DNA from: an uncultured Lachnospiraceae bacterium
GTDB lineage: Bacteria > Bacillota > Clostridia > Lachnospirales > Lachnospiraceae
Assembly (NCBI GenBank): GCA_910587895.1
Contig: CAJUOE010000042.1
Location: 1-5,007 of the forward strand
DNA: 5,007 bases
Reading direction: 5' to 3'
Part shown: piece by piece, positions 1 through 3,909 of the stretch
Numbering within the stretch: position 1 is the stretch's first letter
Layout of the letters: each line of letters starts with the position of its first letter
Notes under the pieces: generated by a model
The model's database searches: none
Told to the model about the DNA's origin: nothing
The model's input: only the letters and a program-made list of their open reading frames with translations
Program-made: the position numbers and the translations under genes

Positions 1-1075
1 GCCGGTGTCCATCGGCAAGCTGGAGCGTTTTACCGCCGACTGGGCAAGGGAGAACGGCATCAAGCCGCAGGCTCCGGCGGAGAAGAAGAACCGCAAGGTA
101 GCGGTGATCGGTTCCGGCCCGGCAGGTTTGACCTGTGCCGGGGATCTGGCAAAGATGGGCTACGATGTGACGATTTTTGAGGCATTGCACGAGCCGGGCG
201 GCGTATTGATTTACGGTATTCCGGAATTCCGTCTGCCCAAGAGCGCAGTTGTGGCAAAAGAGATTGAAAATGTAAAGGCATTGGGCGTTAAGATTGAGAC
301 GAACGTTGTAATCGGTAAAGCGGGAACGATTGATGAACTGATGGAAGAAGAGGGATTTGAGGCTGTATTCATTGGTTCCGGCGCAGGTCTTCCGAGATTC
401 ATGGGAATTCCGGGAGAGCAGGCTAACGGCGTATTCTCCGCCAATGAATTCCTGACGAGAAATAATCTGATGAAAGCATTCAAGGATGAGTACGATACAC
501 CGATTATGAAGGGCAAGAAGGTAGCTGTAGTTGGCGGCGGAAACGTGGCCATGGATGCTGCAAGGACGGCTCTTCGCCTCGGCGCGGAAGTACATGTGGT
601 ATATCGAAGGAGCGAATCAGAGCTTCCGGCAAGGGTGGAAGAAGTACACCATGCCAAGGAAGAGGGCATTATTTTTGATCTGCTGACGAATCCGACGGAG
701 ATTCTCGTCGATGATAACGGCTGGGTGAAAGGCATGACCTGTATCCGCATGGAGCTGGGAGAGCCGGATGAGTCTGGCAGAAGACGTCCGGTAGAGGTTT
801 CGGGTTCTGAATTTGACCTGGAGTTAGACACGGTTGTCATGTCTCTGGGAACTTCCCCCAACCCATTGATTTCTTCTACCACCAAGGGACTGGATATCAA
901 CCGCAGGAAATGCATCGTGGCGGAGGAAGAAAACGGAGCGACCAGCAAACCGGGCGTATTTGCCGGCGGGGACGCAGTGACCGGGGCAGCAACCGTAATT
1001 CTTGCCATGGGCGCTGGAAAAGCTGCTGCGAAAGGGATTGACGAATACCTTTCCAACAAAGAAGGAGGAAATTAA
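1..1075 (+). CDS. gltA: GltA/NfnB-type NADPH-dependent FAD oxidoreductase (glutamate synthase small-subunit-like), 5' partial
   Basis: The frame is open from the first base (codon 2-4 is CCG, Pro), so the GTG at 5 is an internal Val and the gene starts before the window; 357 residues are visible. Counting from that GTG, a Rossmann FAD site GSGPAG lies at 36-41, a GGVLIYGIPEFRLPK stretch at 65-79, a second nucleotide (NADPH) site GGGNVAMDAAR at 177-187, and the C-terminal FAD motif FAGGDAVTGAATVILAMG at 319-336. This is the arrangement of glutamate synthase beta-subunit-like flavoproteins. Family members are about 460 residues, so roughly 105 N-terminal residues, which carry the Fe-S cysteines, are missing only because the window begins here. 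In Clostridia such proteins are usually called GltA, but many are the large subunit (NfnB/SudA) of the electron-bifurcating ferredoxin:NADP+ reductase. Lack of a visible large glutamate synthase subunit and the downstream flavodiiron gene favour the redox role, though this is inference. An NfnA gene just upstream would settle it. Confidence 0.93.
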   Translation, partial: PVSIGKLERFTADWARENGIKPQAPAEKKNRKVAVIGSGPAGLTCAGDLAKMGYDVTIFEALHEPGGVLIYGIPEFRLPKSAVVAKEIENVKALGVKIETNVVIGKAGTIDELMEEEGFEAVFIGSGAGLPRFMGIPGEQANGVFSANEFLTRNNLMKAFKDEYDTPIMKGKKVAVVGGGNVAMDAARTALRLGAEVHVVYRRSESELPARVEEVHHAKEEGIIFDLLTNPTEILVDDNGWVKGMTCIRMELGEPDESGRRRPVEVSGSEFDLELDTVVMSLGTSPNPLISSTTKGLDINRRKCIVAEEENGATSKPGVFAGGDAVTGAATVILAMGAGKAAAKGIDEYLSNKEGGN

Positions 1076-1077
1076 GA

Positions 1078-2244
1078 ATGAAGGACGTAACGATTACAGA
1101 CAGTATAAAATATATTGGAGCAGATGATAAGGATATCGACCTGTTTGAGAGCCAGTATGTGGTGCCGAACGGCGTATCTTATAATTCTTATGTGATTCTG
1201 GACGAGAAGGTAGCGGTCATGGATACCGTGGATGCGCGAAGAGGCGCTGAATGGATGGAAAACCTTGAGAAAGAGCTGGCCGGAAGAGGCGTGGACTATC
1301 TCGTTGTCTCCCATATGGAACCGGATCACGCTGCCAATATTCAGAAACTTGCAGAGAAGTACCCGGAAATGATCGTCGTAGGCAACGCCAAGACGTTCCC
1401 CATGCTGGAACAGTTTTTTGACATTGATTTGTCCGAGCGTTCCCTGGTGGTAAAAGAGGGAGAGACCTTAAATCTGGGCAGCCATGAGCTGACGTTCGTG
1501 ATGGCGCCTATGGTACACTGGCCGGAGGTTATGGTTTCTTATGAGAGTTCCGAGAAGATCCTCTTTTCTGCGGATGGATTTGGCAAATTCGGCGCATTGG
1601 ATACGGAAGAAGACTGGGCGTGCGAGGCGAGACGTTATTACTTTAACATTGTCGGCAAGTATGGCGCGCAGGTGCAGGCTTTGCTGAAGAAAGCCGCAGG
1701 GCTGGACATTCAGATGATTTGTCCTTTGCACGGTCCGATCTTAAAAGAAAATCTGGAATACTATATTGGAAAATATCAGGTATGGAGCAGCTACGAGCCG
1801 GAAGATGAGGGAATTCTCATTGCTTACGCCTCCATCCATGGACATACGGCGAAGGCAGCTGAGAAATTAAAAGAAATCCTTGAGGCAAAAGGCGCGAAAA
1901 AAGTTGCCATCACCGATTTATCCAGGGACGATATGGCGGAGGCAATCGAAGATGCATTTCGCTATGACAAGATGGTGCTTGCCGCTGCAACTTATGACGG
2001 TGGAATTTTCCCCTGCATGGAGGACTTTCTGCATCATTTGAAGAGCAAGACCTATCGTAAGCGCACGGTTGCCCTGATGGAGAACGGTTCCTGGGCTCCG
2101 ATAGCGGCTAAGAACATGCGCGCGCTCCTGGAGCAGATGAAGGATATTACCATCTGCGACAAGGTGGTAACGATCAAATCTGCGATGAAAGAGTCTACCA
2201 TAGCAGATATGGAAGCGCTTGCAGATGAATTGATTGCGAAATAA
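1078..2244 (+). CDS. fprA: FprA-family A-type flavoprotein (flavodiiron protein, O2/NO reductase)
   Basis: Complete 388-residue protein, close to the usual 390-410. The start ATG is 2 bp after the upstream stop, with AAGGAGGAA at 1062-1070 as ribosome binding site, so the two genes are co-transcribed. Residues 1-240 form a metallo-beta-lactamase-like domain with every expected diiron ligand: H79, E81, D83 and H84 in SHMEPDH, H147 in MVHWPE, bridging D166 in SADGFG, and H218 in CPLHGP. Residues 245-388 form a flavodoxin-like FMN domain, with the phosphate loop at ILIAYASIHGHTAKAA (246-261) and the AATYDGG loop near 303-309. Flavodiiron proteins are cytoplasmic and reduce O2 to water or NO to N2O, protecting anaerobes from oxidative or nitrosative stress. 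The C-terminus ends after the flavodoxin domain, so no rubredoxin or flavin reductase domain is fused and electrons must come from a separate partner. O2 versus NO preference cannot be read from sequence. Confidence 0.96.
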   Translation: MKDVTITDSIKYIGADDKDIDLFESQYVVPNGVSYNSYVILDEKVAVMDTVDARRGAEWMENLEKELAGRGVDYLVVSHMEPDHAANIQKLAEKYPEMIVVGNAKTFPMLEQFFDIDLSERSLVVKEGETLNLGSHELTFVMAPMVHWPEVMVSYESSEKILFSADGFGKFGALDTEEDWACEARRYYFNIVGKYGAQVQALLKKAAGLDIQMICPLHGPILKENLEYYIGKYQVWSSYEPEDEGILIAYASIHGHTAKAAEKLKEILEAKGAKKVAITDLSRDDMAEAIEDAFRYDKMVLAAATYDGGIFPCMEDFLHHLKSKTYRKRTVALMENGSWAPIAAKNMRALLEQMKDITICDKVVTIKSAMKESTIADMEALADELIAK

Positions 2245-2310
2245 ACTGTCTGGGCAGGCAGGATAGATGGACGGTGTTTCGATTTCCTTCTGTCATTTTC
2301 AAGATACAAA

Positions 2311-2356
2311 AACAAGGGGTTTCAGCCGGGATTATGGCTGGAATCCCTTGTTTTTT
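2311..2356 (+). terminator. Intrinsic terminator of the gltA-fprA operon, possibly bidirectional
   Basis: AACAAGGGGTTTCAGCC (2311-2327) pairs with GGCTGGAATCCCTTGTT (2336-2352) as a 17-bp stem with two G-U wobbles and an 8-nt loop, followed by a T run to 2356. It lies 66 bp after the fprA stop. The A run just upstream (2308-2312) would give a T run on the other strand, so it may also stop minus-strand transcripts. Confidence 0.92.
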
Positions 2357-2366
2357 ATCTTACAGG

Positions 2367-2386
2367 ATTCGGGTATCAAAAGGTGG
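2367..2386 (+). repeat. Left terminal inverted repeat of the foldback element
   Basis: ATTCGGGTATCAAAAGGTGG is an exact 20/20 reverse complement of 2660-2679. It begins 11 bp downstream of the fprA terminator's T run. Confidence 0.9.
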
Positions 2387-2501
2387 TCTCCAAAATTTCT
2401 ATCGCCAATTTGCACAATCATGCAGAAAGATTGCTCCAAGTGTTCCTTGCTATAAGAATTTCTAAGTGTTCTGAGCTGCTTATTGAAAAATTGACGCAAC
2501 C

Positions 2502-2536
2502 GGCTTATATTCGCCCTCCATGGCTCAATATAAGCC
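2502..2536. repeat. Central hairpin of the foldback element
   Basis: GGCTTATATT (2502-2511) pairs perfectly with AATATAAGCC (2527-2536). The 15-nt loop has a further short GCC/GGC pairing at 2513-2515 and 2522-2524. It sits at the symmetry centre of the 313-bp element, so the entire element could fold onto it. Confidence 0.8.
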
Positions 2537-2537
2537 T

Positions 2538-2560
2538 TTCCCAAACATCGTGTTTGGGAA
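2538..2560. repeat. Off-centre perfect 10-bp hairpin inside the foldback element
   Basis: TTCCCAAACA (2538-2547) pairs perfectly with TGTTTGGGAA (2551-2560) around a 3-nt TCG loop. It lies in the right arm only. The left arm has unrelated sequence (about 2480-2500) at the matching place, so the two arms differ in length by 8 bp. Confidence 0.75.
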
Positions 2561-2659
2561 TTGCTGAAAGTTGTCAGACCACTAAGAAATATCTAATAGC
2601 GGAACAAGTCGCAATCCCTTCTACATGATTGTGCAAATTGCCAGTTTAAATTTTTTATC

Positions 2660-2679
2660 CCACCTTTTGATACCCGAAT
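2660..2679 (-). repeat. Right terminal inverted repeat of the foldback element
   Basis: CCACCTTTTGATACCCGAAT on the plus strand is the exact inverse of the left terminal repeat at 2367-2386. Confidence 0.9.
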
Positions 2680-2738
2680 TCTTATTTAGGAAATAACTTG
2701 CCATGCTAAAGCGTGAAAGTACCTTTCTCGTTTTAAAC

Positions 2739-2879
2739 CTAATCAGTAAATTTAAAAATATCGTTTGGCGTACATTCAATGATTTTACAAAGCTTTTCGA
2801 CTGTAGCAGTTGAAATGTAGCAGTTCCTTTTCATGTTGTAAATTGTCTTGCCTGCAGTGGGGGTTTACAGGCTCATTGG
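2739..2879 (-). pseudogene. Remnant of an XRE/Cro-type helix-turn-helix regulator
   Basis: Read on the minus strand toward a TAG stop (2739-2741), this stretch encodes a C-terminus of the kind GKTIYNMKRNCYIS followed by TATVEKLCKIIECTPNDIF. It resembles the second half of small Cro/C1-type DNA-binding domains, namely the recognition helix and the closing helix with the usual CTPNDI ending. Just upstream the frame has an in-frame TAA (minus-strand codon at 2865-2867), preceded by a family-like K-P-M-S-L stretch. The spacing between these pieces looks shorter than a normal helix-turn-helix, so a deletion is likely as well. An internal ATG (Met in YNMK) could start a peptide of about 30 residues, but that would lack the DNA-binding fold. 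It is most likely a decayed gene that once ran opposite to the neighbouring toxin. The family call is from residue pattern only. Confidence 0.6.
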
Positions 2880-2903
2880 CTTTTGCGGTATGTGAAAATT
2901 GGA

Positions 2904-2932
2904 TTGCCGGATAATCTTATGCGTGATATAAT
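2904..2932 (+). promoter_or_regulatory. Promoter of the holin-like toxin mRNA (-35, extended -10)
   Basis: TTGCCG at 2904-2909 (4 of 6 to TTGACA) is followed by a 17-bp spacer and a perfect TATAAT at 2927-2932, preceded by TG at 2924-2925 (extended -10). Transcription would start near 2938-2940, giving an mRNA of about 210 nt ending at the hairpin at 3101-3149. Confidence 0.75.
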
Positions 2933-2956
2933 CTTCCATAGGAGCAGTCGTGTTAC

Positions 2957-3002
2957 AAGGTGGTGAGCCTCCCTCACTTGGAAAAGATGGGGGGTGGTGC
3001 AG
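2957..3002 (+). promoter_or_regulatory. Structured leader and ribosome binding site of the toxin mRNA
   Basis: Two Shine-Dalgarno-like stretches are present: AAGGTGGTGAG (2957-2967) and GGGGGGTGGT (2989-2998), the latter about 5-7 nt before the toxin ATG at 3003. GGTGAG (2962-2967) can pair with CTCACT (2973-2978), one G-U. The CCTCCC between them (2969-2974) can alternatively pair with the G run of the second site (2989-2994). The leader could therefore switch between an exposed and a hidden toxin ribosome binding site. Pairing is seen in the sequence; the regulatory effect is inferred. Confidence 0.55.
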
Positions 3003-3107
3003 ATGGAAAATACATATGATATTTTAAGCCTGTTATTTTTAGGCGGTAACTTCCTGATTGCATTGCTTGCCTATTTGGATAATAGGAATAACAAGCACAA
3101 AAAATAA
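3003..3107 (+). CDS. Putative holin-like toxin (type I toxin-antitoxin peptide), 34 aa
   Basis: This small gene runs from ATG 3003 to TAA 3105-3107. The peptide begins MENTYDILSLLFLGG, continues with a hydrophobic stretch (NFLIALLAYL, about residues 16-25), and ends in a charged tail DNRNNKHKK. One transmembrane segment (about residues 7-25) followed by a basic tail, and the pattern TY-x-x-LSL...FLIALL-x-Y-x-D-x-R-N, fits the short Firmicutes peptides annotated as putative holin-like toxins, which are thought to act at the membrane. It has its own extended -10 promoter, a ribosome binding site GGGGGGTGGT, and a terminator that overlaps its stop. An antisense promoter faces its 3' end. In-frame GTG codons at 2994 and 2997 are possible but sit inside the ribosome binding site, so ATG 3003 is preferred. 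Identification is by residue pattern and gene layout; toxicity is not demonstrated. Confidence 0.82.
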   Translation: MENTYDILSLLFLGGNFLIALLAYLDNRNNKHKK

Positions 3108-3195
3108 ACCTGCCTTGTAATCTTAGCCGGATTAAGGTAGGTTTATTTTAAACATATCTTAGAGAGGCTAACCACTTTGTGGGCGGCTGCTCCTT
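3099..3195 (-). ncRNA. Candidate antisense RNA antitoxin of the holin-like toxin
   Basis: The predicted RNA starts near 3195 from the promoter at 3202-3230 and ends at the shared hairpin, giving about 95 nt. It would be fully complementary to roughly the last 50 nt of the toxin mRNA (about 3099-3149), including the stop codon and terminator. This 3'-overlap arrangement is that of type I systems such as txpA/RatA and bsrG/SR4 in Bacillus. No conserved RNA family was recognised. The call rests on promoter, terminator and geometry, and the exact ends are estimates. Confidence 0.55.
3101..3149. terminator. Bidirectional terminator shared by toxin mRNA and antisense RNA
   Basis: AAAATAAACCTGCCTT (3101-3116) pairs with AAGGTAGGTTTATTTT (3134-3149) as a 16-bp stem with a single G-U pair and a 17-nt loop. 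On the plus strand the stem ends in TTTATTTT; on the minus strand it ends in a run of six T (opposite A 3099-3104). The left arm includes the toxin stop codon. It can end both the toxin mRNA and a convergent minus-strand RNA. Confidence 0.88.
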
Positions 3196-3201
3196 TCTTA
3201 T

Positions 3202-3230
3202 AATATAACATTTCTGTATCTGAAAATCAA
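3202..3230 (-). promoter_or_regulatory. Predicted promoter of an antisense RNA facing the toxin
   Basis: Read on the minus strand, TTGATT (3230-3225) is followed by exactly 17 bp and TATATT (3207-3202), with TG one base before the -10 (extended -10). Matches are 4 of 6 and 5 of 6. No reading frame follows; transcription would begin near 3195 and run into the toxin 3' end. Confidence 0.6.
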
Positions 3231-3274
3231 CTGTATTTTTAGAATTCCGCCTGCTAATCAGGGATACCTGGATT

Positions 3275-3901
3275 TTAATCTATAATATTTTCTGAAATAA
3301 GCCTTCCATGATCATAATAAATGTCATCGTCCGGAGTTATTTTTCTGTGAATTTTTATGGGATTTCCAAATGCAATGACATTGGATGGAATGTCTTTGGT
3401 TACCACGGAACCGGCTCCAATGACGGAACCGTCTCCAATATGTATGCCGGGAAGGATTGTCACATTGGAACAAATCCAAACATTCTTTCCGATATGGACC
3501 GGTTGGTTACACCCGTATCCTTCTTGGCGCAAAGCCGGAGATATTGGATGGGAGGCGGCGACAATTGTCACGTTGGGGGCAATCATCGTATCATCCCCAA
3601 TAAAAATCTGCGCGTCATCAATAAACGTACAATTAAAATTGATGTAAACATTTTTGCCCAGATGGACATGGCGTCCACCCCACATCGCATAATAAGGAGC
3701 CTGGATATAAGAATTTTCGCCTGCCTCGGCAAACAATTCCTGCAAAATGGAACGTTTCATCTGCTCGCCCTCATCCGTATACCCGGCAGAATTGTAGGCT
3801 TCCATTTTCTGAAGGTACTTATAATAATGGGGGTCTTTGGAAGTTAAATCCATTACCTTATATAGCTTTCCGGAATTCATGATTTTTTCTATTTCGGTCA
3901 T
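3275..3901 (-). CDS. Sugar O-acetyltransferase (maltose/galactoside acetyltransferase family)
   Basis: A 208-residue protein. Residues 5-60 match the N-terminal Mac-type helical domain (MNSGKLY..., then HYYKYLQKMEAYN). Residues about 75-185 form the left-handed beta-helix of hexapeptide repeats, for example HLGKNVYINFNCTFID, FIGDDTMIAPNVTIV, HIGKNVWICSNVTILPG and HIGDGSVIGAGSVVTKDIP. The likely catalytic histidine is H118 in AASHPISP, and the end AFGNPIKIHRKI is typical of this acyl-CoA-dependent family. These enzymes transfer acetyl from acetyl-CoA to a sugar hydroxyl in the cytoplasm; the acceptor cannot be told, so maa or lacA is not assigned. The ATG at 3899-3901 is preceded by AGAGGT, which overlaps the stop of the upstream surface-protein gene 8 bp away, suggesting co-transcription and translational coupling. 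No convincing intrinsic terminator follows; only a weak hairpin (about 3255-3275) lacking a T tract on this strand. Confidence 0.93.
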   Translation of the reverse strand: MTEIEKIMNSGKLYKVMDLTSKDPHYYKYLQKMEAYNSAGYTDEGEQMKRSILQELFAEAGENSYIQAPYYAMWGGRHVHLGKNVYINFNCTFIDDAQIFIGDDTMIAPNVTIVAASHPISPALRQEGYGCNQPVHIGKNVWICSNVTILPGIHIGDGSVIGAGSVVTKDIPSNVIAFGNPIKIHRKITPDDDIYYDHGRLISENIID

Positions 3902-3909
3902 ATATACCT

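Larger units (their letters stand above)
2367..2679. mobile_element. 313-bp foldback / MITE-like non-autonomous element
   Basis: The outer 20 bases, ATTCGGGTATCAAAAGGTGG (2367-2386), recur exactly as the reverse complement at 2660-2679. A second exact block, CAATTTGCACAATCATG (2406-2422), recurs inverted at 2624-2640 at the same distance from its end, so the outer arms align without gaps. The similarity continues inward with small gaps, for example AGATTGC/GGATTGC, GTTCC, and CTAAGTGTTCTGA against TTAGTGGTCTGA, up to a central hairpin at 2502-2536. The whole unit is therefore one long imperfect palindrome. It contains no transposase or convincing gene. This fits a miniature inverted-repeat transposable element moved in trans by an unidentified transposase. 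The family could not be assigned. A clean target-site duplication is not obvious: TCTTA occurs at 2358-2362 and 2680-2684, but the left copy is separated from the repeat by four extra bases. Confidence 0.8.

Noticed and set aside
211..1059. Long minus-strand frame of 282 codons opposite the gltA-type gene
   Set aside because: It is antisense to a clearly conserved flavoprotein, shows no recognisable domain, and results from the codon pattern of the real gene.
2267..2465. Two overlapping plus-strand frames of about 62 codons
   Set aside because: They cross the terminator hairpin and the left arm of the inverted repeat, have no ribosome binding site, and show no protein-like pattern.
2332..2544. 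Minus-strand 70-codon frame starting MGKAYIEPWRANISR
   Set aside because: It lies across one arm of the foldback element and runs into the fprA terminator; no start signal or domain. It is probably a chance frame in the repeat, though copies may be annotated as hypothetical proteins elsewhere.
2358..2684. TCTTA on both sides of the foldback element as a target-site duplication
   Set aside because: The left copy is followed by four extra bases before the inverted repeat while the right copy is directly adjacent, so the match may be chance; kept only as a remark.
3250..3280. Hairpin AATCAGG...CCTGGATT as a terminator of the acetyltransferase
   Set aside because: The stem is short with a bulge, and there is no T run on the minus strand.
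3308..3847. Plus-strand 179-codon frame
   Set aside because: It is the complement of the hexapeptide-repeat acetyltransferase, whose motifs are unmistakable on the other strand.
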